A DNA stretch of 41,860 nucleotides from the NCBI GenBank assembly GCA_903929925.1, contig CAIYWO010000101.1:1-41860 (forward strand), read 5' to 3'. The notes beneath the pieces were generated by a model. It had not been told where the DNA came from, searched no databases, and saw only the letters and a list, made by a program, of their open reading frames with translations. Shown here piece by piece: positions 33,585 through 41,549 of this stretch. The stretch comes from an uncultured beta proteobacterium. GTDB taxonomy: Bacteria; Pseudomonadota; Gammaproteobacteria; Burkholderiales; Burkholderiaceae_B. Within the stretch, counting starts at the first letter, position 1. Each line of letters starts with the position of its first letter. Both the position numbers and the translations under genes were made by a program.

Positions 33585-34607
33585 ATGAACGGTCAGCATG
33601 ACAATAATCATGACAATAATCATGAATCAATAGAAGAAGGCGTCACACCAGAGTCCGACGCTGAGCGCCGTGCGGAGCCGAGTAGCGATGTAGAGGTAGT
33701 GCAGTCTGAAGAGTCCACGCGTACTGCCGTGGTCGCTGTTGAGTCTGAGGTTGACCCGCAAGTGCTCGCGCACGCAGAAAAGGTTGTTGAGGCTGCATTG
33801 CTCTGCGCCTCGCTGCCGATGCCTTTAAGTGAATTAACAAAGTTGTTTGATGAGCCGTCCTTTAGCGGCGCGCAGTTGACGCAAGTGCTAGAAGGTTTGC
33901 AGCAAGCCTGGCTTGATCGCGGAATGGAGTTGGTCGAACTGGCGAGTGGCTGGCGCTTTCAGAGCCGCGCGGCGATGCAGCGGCACCTTGAACGCTTAAG
34001 CCCGGAGCGCGTGCCGAAATATTCTCGTGCCGTGATGGAGACGCTTGCCATTATTGCTTGGCGCCAACCCGTCACGCGCGGCGACATCGAAGATATCCGC
34101 GGCGTAACGGTCTCATCGCAGATTATTAAGACACTCGAAGATCGTGGTTGGGTCGAAGTCATTGGCCATCGCGATGGCCCGGGCCGTCCAGGTTTACTGG
34201 GTACGACGCGCCAGTTTCTAGATGACTTAGGTTTGCGTGCCTTAGATGAGTTGCCCGCCTTGGGTGAGGCAGAGATAAGTGAAGCCTTGCAATCGCTTAC
34301 GCTCGAAGGCGGCATTGCAGCCAGCAAAGCCTTGTCCGCAGGCAATGAAGAGGGCGTTGAGTCCTTGCCTCTTGCGCTGGAATCGTCAGAAGAGCCACAA
34401 GCCGATTTGCAAGCTGAGCCTCTGGCTGAGCTTGAATCGAAGCTCCAATCCGAGCCTCAGGAGCCTGTTGCGCAAGAAGGTGAGCCATCCGTCGACACGG
34501 ATCCTTTGCTCGACTCTGATGAACAAGCCGCAACCGAGCAAGCAGCAACCGAACAAGAAAGTGAAATTTCTCTATCAGTGCCCCCATCCAATCTGGAGTC
34601 CAAGTGA
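33585..34607 (+). CDS. scpB: Segregation and condensation protein ScpB
   Basis: The protein has 340 residues, longer than the usual 180-280. The conserved part, about residues 55-215, consists of two winged-helix domains: VEAALLCASLPMPLSEL, RGMELVELASGWRFQSR, VMETLAIIAWRQPVTRGDIEDIRGV and GRPGLLGTTRQFLDDLGL, all ScpB landmarks. ScpB joins ScpA and the SMC ATPase in the bacterial condensin that organises the chromosome. scpA is not adjacent. The N-terminal 50 residues start with a duplicated HDNN unit and are acidic. The last about 110 residues are a Glu/Gln/Ala-rich acidic tail, probably disordered. The stop overlaps the GTG start of rluB. Confidence 0.95.
   Translation: MNGQHDNNHDNNHESIEEGVTPESDAERRAEPSSDVEVVQSEESTRTAVVAVESEVDPQVLAHAEKVVEAALLCASLPMPLSELTKLFDEPSFSGAQLTQVLEGLQQAWLDRGMELVELASGWRFQSRAAMQRHLERLSPERVPKYSRAVMETLAIIAWRQPVTRGDIEDIRGVTVSSQIIKTLEDRGWVEVIGHRDGPGRPGLLGTTRQFLDDLGLRALDELPALGEAEISEALQSLTLEGGIAASKALSAGNEEGVESLPLALESSEEPQADLQAEPLAELESKLQSEPQEPVAQEGEPSVDTDPLLDSDEQAATEQAATEQESEISLSVPPSNLESK
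33597..33620 (+). repeat. Perfect 12-bp tandem duplication inside scpB
   Basis: CATGACAATAAT occurs twice in direct succession, encoding HDNN-HDNN near the N-terminus of ScpB. It is in-frame, so copy-number change would not break the gene. Confidence 0.85.
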
Positions 34608-36415
34608 CTAATTCGAATACCGAGCACCCTGATAATCAGGCGCCAGCAATAGAGCCTGACAAGGCGGCAGCGCAGCAGGACTCACAGGAAGGCGCGGCTG
34701 CATCGCCGGCCAAGCCGCGCGGACGCAAATTACGCACGCCGTTTAGGCGCAGACGTAGTGATGCACCAGAGGTGTCTGAAAGCGCTGACGCAGCACCTGC
34801 GAGTCCGATTGCTGCACAAGATTTTTCGAACGATGCGGCACAGGATCAGGCAGACACGATCGATCTGGGCGACCCCGTCGAGGCCGAGAAAGAAGCGCAA
34901 GAAGCGTTGTCCTACTTAAGCAGTACGGATCGCAGCGAGCAGCGTCTGAATAAATATTTGAACAGCGATTTGCTGATGCCCAAGCTACATAAGCTCTTGG
35001 CAGATGCAGGAATCGGTTCGCGGCGCGAGATGGAAGAGCTCATTATTGCTGGTCGTGTGTCGGTCAATGGTGAGCCAGCACACATTGGTCAACGTGTTGG
35101 TCCTAACGACTTAGTGCGTGTAAACGGCAGGCCGATTACGCGTACCAATACAAAGAAACCACCTCGCGTCATCCTCTATCACAAGCCAGCGGGCGAAATT
35201 GTGAGTCATGACGATCCAGGGGGTCGTGCCAATGTTTTCGCACGCTTGCCCAAGATGAAGGTAGGGAAGTGGTTGTCGGTTGGGCGGCTGGACCTGAACA
35301 CCGAAGGGTTGCTGATTCTGACGACTTCGGGAGATTTATCCAATCGCTTGCTGCACCCCCGTTATGGCAATGAGCGCGAGTACGCTGTGCGCGTGCTCGG
35401 AGAGCTTGGTCCACAGCAACGCCAAACTTTGTTGGATGGTGTTGCACTTGATGACGGTCCCGCGAGTTTCGGGATGATTGAGTTCCTTGGTGGCGAAGGT
35501 AGCAATCGTTGGTACCGTGTCACGCTGAATGAAGGGCGCAACCGCGAAGTGCGGCGTATGTTCGAGGCCGTGGGCCTGACAGTGAGCCGCTTGATCCGCA
35601 CGCGATTTGGTGACATTGTGTTACCGACAACGCTACGTCGCGGTCGGTGGGAAGAGCTGGATTCGAAGTTGGTGAGTGCCTTGATGGTCCAGGTTGGCTT
35701 GTTGCGGGATGATGATGAGTCTGGTGACGGTCGATCGCGTGCACCCAAGCAGCCGACCTCGCACGACAGCGCGCTGCCCCCAGGATTTGGCACGATGGAT
35801 CGCAATGGAAGTCATGGCGCGCGGATGGGACGACGGGGCAACGTTCAGGGTGGACGTTCCGGCAAGCCCGCACCCTTTATGCATCCAACCGAGTCAGCGC
35901 CCACAGTGCTGACGGTAACCGGCGGTTATGCCAACGGACATCCGACCGGAGGCGCTGGGCGTGGCGGTCGCTCGGGCAAGCCAGGCGGCCCGAATGCACG
36001 GCCAGGTGGTCGCCCAGGCGGTCAGGGAGGACCAGCTGGTGCGGGTGGTAAGCCCGGCGGACGTGGACGTCCTGGCGGTAGACCGGGAGGTCGACCTGCT
36101 TCGGGGCAGGCGGGCATGGCGGGTGACTCTCAGGCGACTGATGCTGGAGCGACTCGTAACCAGGGTGCCCGACCCCGACGACCAGCGGGGGCCGAGGGGG
36201 CTGGTGGAGCGGGTGGTGCACCGGCCAACAGACCGCCAAGAGGGGCGGGTGGCCCACGTGGTCCGGGCAAGCCGGCTGGACAAGGTCGTTCTGGCCCTAA
36301 AGGAAACGCAGGAAAGCCAAGATCAGGTCCGAAGGGGGATGATTGGCAGCCGAAAGGGCCCGCAGCACACGAATCCCGATTGGGCTTTACGAAGTCCTCA
36401 AGAGGTGACCGTTAG
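34604..36415 (+). CDS. rluB: 23S rRNA pseudouridine(2605) synthase RluB with long low-complexity tail
   Basis: The protein has 603 residues and starts with GTG overlapping the scpB stop. RluB converts U2605 of 23S rRNA to pseudouridine. An S4 RNA-binding domain spans about 125-180 (KLLADAGIGSRREMEELI). The RsuA-type catalytic domain follows, with the nucleophile Asp230 in SVGRLDLNTEGLLILT and GRNREVRRMFEAVGLTVSRLIR. The core ends near 366. An N-terminal extension of about 120 residues is rich in Ala, Gln and Asp, with a basic RKLRTPFRRRR patch. A tail of about 237 residues (from about 35702) is full of Gly, Pro, Arg and Lys in GGRPGG-like repeats. E. coli RluB has 291 residues, so the extensions are unusual in length, although long tails occur in Burkholderiales. 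Confidence 0.93.
   Translation: MTNSNTEHPDNQAPAIEPDKAAAQQDSQEGAAASPAKPRGRKLRTPFRRRRSDAPEVSESADAAPASPIAAQDFSNDAAQDQADTIDLGDPVEAEKEAQEALSYLSSTDRSEQRLNKYLNSDLLMPKLHKLLADAGIGSRREMEELIIAGRVSVNGEPAHIGQRVGPNDLVRVNGRPITRTNTKKPPRVILYHKPAGEIVSHDDPGGRANVFARLPKMKVGKWLSVGRLDLNTEGLLILTTSGDLSNRLLHPRYGNEREYAVRVLGELGPQQRQTLLDGVALDDGPASFGMIEFLGGEGSNRWYRVTLNEGRNREVRRMFEAVGLTVSRLIRTRFGDIVLPTTLRRGRWEELDSKLVSALMVQVGLLRDDDESGDGRSRAPKQPTSHDSALPPGFGTMDRNGSHGARMGRRGNVQGGRSGKPAPFMHPTESAPTVLTVTGGYANGHPTGGAGRGGRSGKPGGPNARPGGRPGGQGGPAGAGGKPGGRGRPGGRPGGRPASGQAGMAGDSQATDAGATRNQGARPRRPAGAEGAGGAGGAPANRPPRGAGGPRGPGKPAGQGRSGPKGNAGKPRSGPKGDDWQPKGPAAHESRLGFTKSSRGDR
35702..36412 (+). repeat. Gly/Arg/Pro-rich repetitive coding tail of rluB
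   Basis: Within rluB the DNA becomes very GC-rich and encodes imperfect units such as GGRPGG, GKPGG and GRSGKP. This is a low-complexity stretch typical of disordered, RNA-contacting tails. The repeat units are degenerate at DNA level, not exact copies. Confidence 0.75.
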
Positions 36416-36440
36416 TCGCGCAAGCGGCTAAATGGTTGCC

Positions 36441-36464
36441 ACGACAAGAAAAATTGTCGTTTTC
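36441..36464 (+). terminator. Weak intrinsic terminator after rluB (or operator)
   Basis: ACGACAA (36441-36447), a six-base GAAAAA loop and TTGTCGT (36454-36460) form a perfect 7-bp stem followed by TTT. It is 25 bp after the rluB stop and directly precedes the rimP promoter's -10 box, so it could also be a regulator site. Confidence 0.4.
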
Positions 36465-36465
36465 A

Positions 36466-36474
36466 TGCTAGAAT
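36466..36474 (+). promoter_or_regulatory. Extended -10 promoter of the rimP-nusA-infB operon
   Basis: TGCTAGAAT is an extended -10 element (TGn plus TAGAAT, 5 of 6 to consensus-like). No good -35 lies at 16-18 bp, as expected for the extended type. Transcription would start near 36481, giving a leader of about 175 nt before rimP. Confidence 0.45.
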
Positions 36475-36480
36475 CATGGG

Positions 36481-36656
36481 CTAATGCGTATTTACTTTTG
36501 TGCGCAAATGAGCTTTGAATTTGGTTTTGGATTTGGTTTGTGTGGGGTGTTGCTGCAGGCTGTGTCGTGATGTTATTGCGACCGCCGTGAAAGCCGCCAA
36601 GGCAAACCTTAACGAGTTGTAAATGGGCTGTTATTCAGCCCATTTTTTTTGAGTGT
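36481..36656 (+). ncRNA. Candidate rimP leader / attenuator RNA
   Basis: This untranslated leader runs from the predicted start to the rimP ATG and ends in an intrinsic terminator that touches the rimP start region. I recall a bioinformatically predicted rimP-leader element upstream of rimP-nusA-infB operons in Proteobacteria, also ending in a terminator; this sequence has not been compared to that model. It includes a GAATTTGGTTTTGGATTTGGTTT repeat-like stretch (positions 36512-36540 approximately). The role would be to let NusA or translation status set the readthrough into the operon. Confidence 0.45.
36621..36650 (+). terminator. Strong intrinsic terminator directly before rimP
   Basis: AAATGGGCTG (36621-36630), loop TTATT and CAGCCCATTT (36636-36645) form a perfect 10-bp stem, continued by five more T. 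Only six bases separate it from the rimP ATG, so it lies inside the operon's leader and must be read through. Confidence 0.8.
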
Positions 36657-37154
36657 ATGGCAGATCTCTTTACTCTTACGCAGCAGTCTCTCGCATCGAT
36701 GGATGTCGAATTTATCGACATCGAACGTGGTGCCTTGGGATTGTTGCGCGTCACGATCGATCGCCCCGAGGGCGTGCGCATCGAAGACTGTGAACAGGTT
36801 TCAAAACACTTGTCGCGCGTGTTTGAAGTTGAAAACATCGATTACCGCCGACTCGAGGTGGGTTCACCTGGCGTGGATCGACCACTCAAAACCGAGGCGG
36901 ATTACAAGCGGTTTGTTGGTGAGCGTGTTGAAGTGAAGTTGCGCGAAGCGGTAGAGAATCAAAAAGTTTTTTCGGGTTTGTTGATCGACCTTACCGGTTC
37001 GGTCAGCACAGCAGGTGCCGAGGTGCAGTCTAAGCCTTTCGGTATCGAGTTTGAGGCAAAAAAGGGTGAGTTTCGGCAAGTGGCCTTTGCGTTTACCGAC
37101 GTAGAGCGCGGCAAGCTGGATCCAGTCTTGGATTTCAAGGGCAAAAAGCGATGA
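36657..37154 (+). CDS. rimP: Ribosome maturation factor RimP
   Basis: The protein has 165 residues. RimP helps 30S subunit maturation at the ribosomal protein S12 step. The family pattern is present: DVEFIDIERGALGLLRVTID, GVRIEDCEQVSKHLSRVF, and the signature LEVGSPGVDRPLKTEADYKRFVG. The start MADLFTLTQQ matches betaproteobacterial RimP as I remember it. The ATG is only six bases after the T-run of an intrinsic terminator, and no clear Shine-Dalgarno is seen apart from a GAG at 36651-36653. Its stop codon overlaps the nusA start (ATGA). It is the first gene of the rimP-nusA-infB-rbfA operon. Confidence 0.96.
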   Translation: MADLFTLTQQSLASMDVEFIDIERGALGLLRVTIDRPEGVRIEDCEQVSKHLSRVFEVENIDYRRLEVGSPGVDRPLKTEADYKRFVGERVEVKLREAVENQKVFSGLLIDLTGSVSTAGAEVQSKPFGIEFEAKKGEFRQVAFAFTDVERGKLDPVLDFKGKKR

Positions 37155-38626
37155 GTCGCGAAATTCTTCTGTTGGTTGATGCGTTGGCACGTGAAAAAAA
37201 CGTGACCCGTGACGTGGTGTTTGATGCGCTTGAGGGCGCTTTGGCTTCGGCCATGAAAAAACGCTTTAAAGATGATGCGGATATCCGCGTGTCGGTGAAT
37301 CGCACAACGGGCGACCATGAGGGCTTTCGGCGCTGGCTCGTCGTGCCTGATGAATTAGGTCTCCAGGAGCCCGATCAGCAAGAGATGCTGTCGGATGCCA
37401 AAGAGATCGTGTCAGATATCGAAGTAGGCGAATATATCGAAGAGGCGCTTGAGCCGATCGAGTTCGGTCGCATTGGTGCGCAGGCGGCAAAGCAAGCCAT
37501 TTTGCAGCGTATTCGTGACGCCGAGCGTGAGCAGATTTTGAATGACTTCCTCGATCGCGGTGAGACCATTGTCTCCGGTTCGATTAAGCGGATGGACAAG
37601 GGCGATGTCATCGTCGAGACTGGAAAAATTGAAGCCCGTTTGCCACGCAGTGAAATGATCCCGAAAGAAAACCTTCGCGTCGGCGATCGTGTGCGAGCAT
37701 GGGTATTAAAGATTGATCGTACAGCGCGTGGTCAGCAGGTCATCCTCTCGCGTAACGCTCCTGAATTTATCCAACAATTGTTTGAGAACGAAGTGCCTGA
37801 GATCGAGCAAGGTTTGCTTGAGATCAAAGGTGCGGCACGCGATCCAGGTGTACGCGCCAAGATCGCCGTCGTTGCTTATGACAAGCGCATCGATCCTATT
37901 GGCACGTGCGTGGGGATGCGTGGTTCACGCGTGACTGCTGTGCGTAATGAACTAGGCGGTGAGCAAGTCGATATCGTGTTGTGGTCGGATGATCCTGCCG
38001 AGTTTGTGATCGGAGCACTTGCGCCTGCAAACGTTGAGTCGATCGTGGTAGACGAAGACCGTCACGCAATGGATGTTGTTGTTGATGAAGAAAACCTGCC
38101 CAAGGCAATTGGCTCGAAAGGTCAAAACGTTCGCCTGGCCTCTGAGCTGACCGGCTGGCAAATCAACATCATGACGCCAGAAGAGAGTCAGAACCGCCAA
38201 GAGTTGGAACGTGCGTCCTTGCGTTCGACCTTTATGTCGCGTCTGGACGTTGATGAAGAAGTGGCTGATATTCTGATTGATGAGGGGTTTACGGGCCTCG
38301 AAGAAATCGCTTATGTACCCATGCAGGAATTGTTGGAAATCGAATCCTTTGATGAAGATACGATCAACGAGTTGCGCACACGCGCACGCAACGCATTGCT
38401 GACTGAAGCAATCGCACAAGAAGAGCGTGTTGAAACGGCCCAAGATTTGTTGACGCTTGATGGCATCACTCCTGAGTTGGTTTCTAAATTAGCAGCCGCG
38501 AACGTGAATACGCGCGACGATCTAGCTGAATTAGCCACCGACGAGTTGTCTGAAATCACAGGCTTAGATGAGACGGCTGCAAGCGAAATCATTATGGCCG
38601 CGCGTGCGCACTGGTTTGAAAACTAG
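37151..38626 (+). CDS. nusA: Transcription termination/antitermination factor NusA
   Basis: The protein has 491 residues, close to E. coli NusA (495). It binds RNA polymerase and controls pausing, termination and antitermination. Order of domains: N-terminal polymerase-binding domain (1-125; REILLLVDALAREKNVTRDVV), S1 domain (about 135-200; SGSIKRMDKGDVIVETG), KH1 and KH2 (about 205-345; with VGMRGSRVTAVRNELGGEQVD and KAIGSKGQNVRLASELTGW), and two acidic C-terminal repeats (about 365-490; LLIEIESFDEDTINELR-like and LAELATDELSEITGLDE). The AR repeats are characteristic of gamma- and betaproteobacteria. It overlaps rimP by 4 bp. NusA is known to feed back on its own operon in E. coli, relevant to the terminator before rimP. 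Confidence 0.97.
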   Translation: MSREILLLVDALAREKNVTRDVVFDALEGALASAMKKRFKDDADIRVSVNRTTGDHEGFRRWLVVPDELGLQEPDQQEMLSDAKEIVSDIEVGEYIEEALEPIEFGRIGAQAAKQAILQRIRDAEREQILNDFLDRGETIVSGSIKRMDKGDVIVETGKIEARLPRSEMIPKENLRVGDRVRAWVLKIDRTARGQQVILSRNAPEFIQQLFENEVPEIEQGLLEIKGAARDPGVRAKIAVVAYDKRIDPIGTCVGMRGSRVTAVRNELGGEQVDIVLWSDDPAEFVIGALAPANVESIVVDEDRHAMDVVVDEENLPKAIGSKGQNVRLASELTGWQINIMTPEESQNRQELERASLRSTFMSRLDVDEEVADILIDEGFTGLEEIAYVPMQELLEIESFDEDTINELRTRARNALLTEAIAQEERVETAQDLLTLDGITPELVSKLAAANVNTRDDLAELATDELSEITGLDETAASEIIMAARAHWFEN

Positions 38627-38693
38627 TACGTCGCGCAAGTGCTTTGAAGGTCACCTGAAGTTGTAACGCTGTAAATAGGTAAGAGAGAGTCTA

Positions 38694-41540
38694 ATGTCGA
38701 GTAACACAGTCGCCCAGTTCGCTATCGAATTGAAAATGCCTGCCAATGTACTGCTAGAGCAGTTGCGTGGGGCCGGCGTGGATCTCAAATCGGTGGACGA
38801 TAACGTCACGGACGGCGATAAAGCTCGACTGCTCGAGTCTCTGCGTCGTTCCCACGGTGCGACTGAGGGTAAGAAAATTACGCTCACGCGCAGACAGACC
38901 ACTGAAATCCGTCAGGCTGATGGCTCAGGTAAGTCGCGCACCATCCAGGTTGAAGTCCGCAAGAAGCGTGTTTTTGTTAAGCGCGATACACCTGAGGCAA
39001 CCGATGTTGCGCCTGCGGCTCCGGTAGCCCAAGAGCCTGTCGTACCTGCCGCAGAGTCGCCTGCAGTTGAGCTTCGTGTTGCCGAGCCAGTGACTGAAGT
39101 CGCTGCCCCAGTCGTGCAGGTGCAAGAAACAGTGGCGCCTGTAGACGTTCCAGAGGCGGTCGCCCCTGTTGAAGTTGCCCCAATTGAAGTCGCTCCGGTC
39201 GAAGTGGTCGCAGTGCCTGTCAGCGTGCCTGAAGTTGTTGCCGAGCCTGTTGCTGTCGCCCCAGTTGTAGACACACCTGTGGTTGCTGAGCCTTCCGTTG
39301 CGCAAACGCCTGCCGAACCCGTTACAGAAGCGAGCAAAATCGCGTCTAAAGCTATCCGTGGTCGGGCGGTAACCCCCGCTCACCTTGAAGGCGATGCAGG
39401 TGTGCGTGACGAAGCGCGTCGTGCTTCAGAGGCCGAGGCGGCTGCGTTGCGCGACATGCTCAACAAACCGCGTAAAGTATTACGTGCAGAGCCTGATCCT
39501 GCGGCCTTGTCTGGCACCTTGCACAAGCCTGCTGGTGCTAAGCCAGGCAAAAAAGAAGGTGCAGCTGACGCACCTGGCAAAAAGACATTGAAGTCGGGCG
39601 AAATCGCCTCGACGTGGTCCGACGATGCTTCACGCAAAAAGCCTGCAGAAAAGCGCGATGCGCCTGCTGCACCTGGTCGTGAAGGTTGGCGTGCCGGTGG
39701 TAAGAGCAAGTCTGGTGGTAGAAAAGGCGGGCGCGGCGCAAACAATGCGCAGGTTGATAATCGCGAACCAGCACCAATTGAATTCATCGCACGTGAAATT
39801 CACGTGCCAGAAACAATTAGCGTTGCCGATCTTGCACACAAAATGTCGGTCAAGGCTGGCGAAGTGATTAAGCATCTGATGCAGTTGGGCCAGATGGTCA
39901 CAATTAACCAAGTGCTTGATCAAGAAACGGCCATGATCGTGGTCGAAGAACTTGGTCACAAGGCAATTGCCGCCAAGTTAGATGATCCCGAGGCGTTCCT
40001 GGATGAAGAAGCGCCACACGCAGACGTTCAACTGATGCCGCGTGCACCGGTGGTGACCGTGATGGGTCACGTCGATCACGGTAAGACTTCGTTGCTAGAC
40101 TACATCCGTCGCGCCAAGGTTGCGTCAGGTGAGGCGGGCGGCATTACCCAGCACATCGGCGCCTATCACGTTCAAACCGAGCGTGGCATGGTGACATTCC
40201 TAGATACTCCGGGCCACGAGGCATTTACTGCGATGCGTGCGCGTGGCGCGAAAGCTACCGATATTGTGATTCTGGTTGTGGCGGCCGACGACGGTGTCAT
40301 GCCCCAAACTAAAGAAGCGATCCATCATGCCAAGGCGGCAGGTGTTCCGCTCGTGGTTGCAGTCAACAAGATTGACAAGCCCGAAGCGAATCCCGAGCGC
40401 GTGAAGCAAGAATTGGTGGTCGAAGAAGTTGTGCCCGAAGAGTATGGTGGCGATGTGCCGTTTATCCCGGTGTCTGCAAAAACTGGCCAAGGGATTGATG
40501 CACTACTAGAAAACGTACTGCTTCAGGCTGAAGTGCTAGAGCTTAAAGCTGCGATCGATGCGCCTGCAAAAGGTATTGTGATCGAAGCACGTCTGGATAA
40601 GGGGCGTGGTCCGGTAGCGACAATCCTGGTGCAAAGCGGCACCTTGCGTCGCGGCGATGTCGTGCTGGCTGGCGCAAGTTATGGTCGCGTACGAGCGATG
40701 CTTGATGAGAACGGCAAGCCGATCCAGTCCGCTGGTCCTTCGATTCCTGTCGAGATCCAAGGTTTGACCGAAGTGCCTGCGGCAGGTGACGAAGTGATGT
40801 CTCTGGCGGATGAGCGTCGCGCGCGTGAAATCGCGTTGTTCCGTCAAGGTAAGTTCCGTGACGTTAAGTTGGCACGTCAGCAAGCCGCCAAGCTTGAGTC
40901 GATGTTTGAAAACATCGCTGAGGGCTCACAGACCTTGTCCTTGATTGTGAAGACGGATGTGCAAGGTTCACAAGAGGCTTTAGTGCAATCTCTCGTGAAG
41001 CTTTCTACCGAAGAGGTGCGCGTGCAAGTGGTACATGCTGCGGTAGGCGGTATCTCTGAAAGCGACGTCAACTTGGCGATTGCTTCCGGTGCTGTGATCA
41101 TCGGCTTTAACGTACGTGCAGACGCAAGCTCCAAGAAGCTGGCGGAATCGAACGGCGTGGATATTCGTTACTACAACATCATTTATGATGCGGTCGACGA
41201 AGTTAAGCTAGCCATGTCTGGCATGCTTGCGCCCGAGAAGCGTGAAGAGATTATCGGTATGGTCGATATCCGCGAGGTCTACACGATTTCGCGTATCGGT
41301 ACTGTGGCTGGTTGTATGGTGACCGACGGCTTGGTTCGCCGCGACTCGCAAGTTCGCCTCTTGCGCAACAACGTCGTGCATTGGACGGGTCATATGGAGT
41401 CCTTGCGTCGCTTCAAGGATGATGTGCGCGAAGTGAAGTCTGGTTTTGATTGCGGTATCACGCTGCGCGGTAACAATGATCTACAGGTTGGTGATCAACT
41501 TGAGATCTTTGAAATTAGGGAAGTGGCGCGTACGCTGTAA
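38694..41540 (+). CDS. infB: Translation initiation factor IF-2
   Basis: The protein has 948 residues. IF-2 is the GTPase that brings initiator fMet-tRNA to the 30S subunit and helps subunit joining. A first IF2_N domain opens the protein (VAQFAIELKMPANVLLEQL). A linker of about 280 residues follows, rich in Pro/Ala/Val/Glu with imperfect VEVAP repeats near 39160-39290 and then basic GGRKGGRG. The second IF2_N is near 365-430 (VADLAHKMSVKAGEVIKHLM). The G domain has G1 GHVDHGKTSLL near residue 458, G2 GGITQHIGAY, G3 DTPGHEAF, G4 NKID and G5 SAKTG. The fMet-tRNA-binding C-terminal domain ends with VGDQLEIFEIREVARTL. The gene begins 67 bp after nusA with an AAGAGAGAG site. Confidence 0.97.
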   Translation: MSSNTVAQFAIELKMPANVLLEQLRGAGVDLKSVDDNVTDGDKARLLESLRRSHGATEGKKITLTRRQTTEIRQADGSGKSRTIQVEVRKKRVFVKRDTPEATDVAPAAPVAQEPVVPAAESPAVELRVAEPVTEVAAPVVQVQETVAPVDVPEAVAPVEVAPIEVAPVEVVAVPVSVPEVVAEPVAVAPVVDTPVVAEPSVAQTPAEPVTEASKIASKAIRGRAVTPAHLEGDAGVRDEARRASEAEAAALRDMLNKPRKVLRAEPDPAALSGTLHKPAGAKPGKKEGAADAPGKKTLKSGEIASTWSDDASRKKPAEKRDAPAAPGREGWRAGGKSKSGGRKGGRGANNAQVDNREPAPIEFIAREIHVPETISVADLAHKMSVKAGEVIKHLMQLGQMVTINQVLDQETAMIVVEELGHKAIAAKLDDPEAFLDEEAPHADVQLMPRAPVVTVMGHVDHGKTSLLDYIRRAKVASGEAGGITQHIGAYHVQTERGMVTFLDTPGHEAFTAMRARGAKATDIVILVVAADDGVMPQTKEAIHHAKAAGVPLVVAVNKIDKPEANPERVKQELVVEEVVPEEYGGDVPFIPVSAKTGQGIDALLENVLLQAEVLELKAAIDAPAKGIVIEARLDKGRGPVATILVQSGTLRRGDVVLAGASYGRVRAMLDENGKPIQSAGPSIPVEIQGLTEVPAAGDEVMSLADERRAREIALFRQGKFRDVKLARQQAAKLESMFENIAEGSQTLSLIVKTDVQGSQEALVQSLVKLSTEEVRVQVVHAAVGGISESDVNLAIASGAVIIGFNVRADASSKKLAESNGVDIRYYNIIYDAVDEVKLAMSGMLAPEKREEIIGMVDIREVYTISRIGTVAGCMVTDGLVRRDSQVRLLRNNVVHWTGHMESLRRFKDDVREVKSGFDCGITLRGNNDLQVGDQLEIFEIREVARTL

Positions 41541-41549
41541 GCCAAACCC

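Noticed and set aside
35877..36431. Long open frames on both strands across the rluB tail
   Set aside because: Very GC-rich repeats suppress stop codons in all frames. The RluB frame continues from a conserved catalytic domain, so the others are shadows.
38912..39383. Long Thr/Gly-rich minus-strand open frames opposite infB
   Set aside because: They mirror the repetitive VEVAP coding of IF-2 in the complementary frame; composition effect, not genes.
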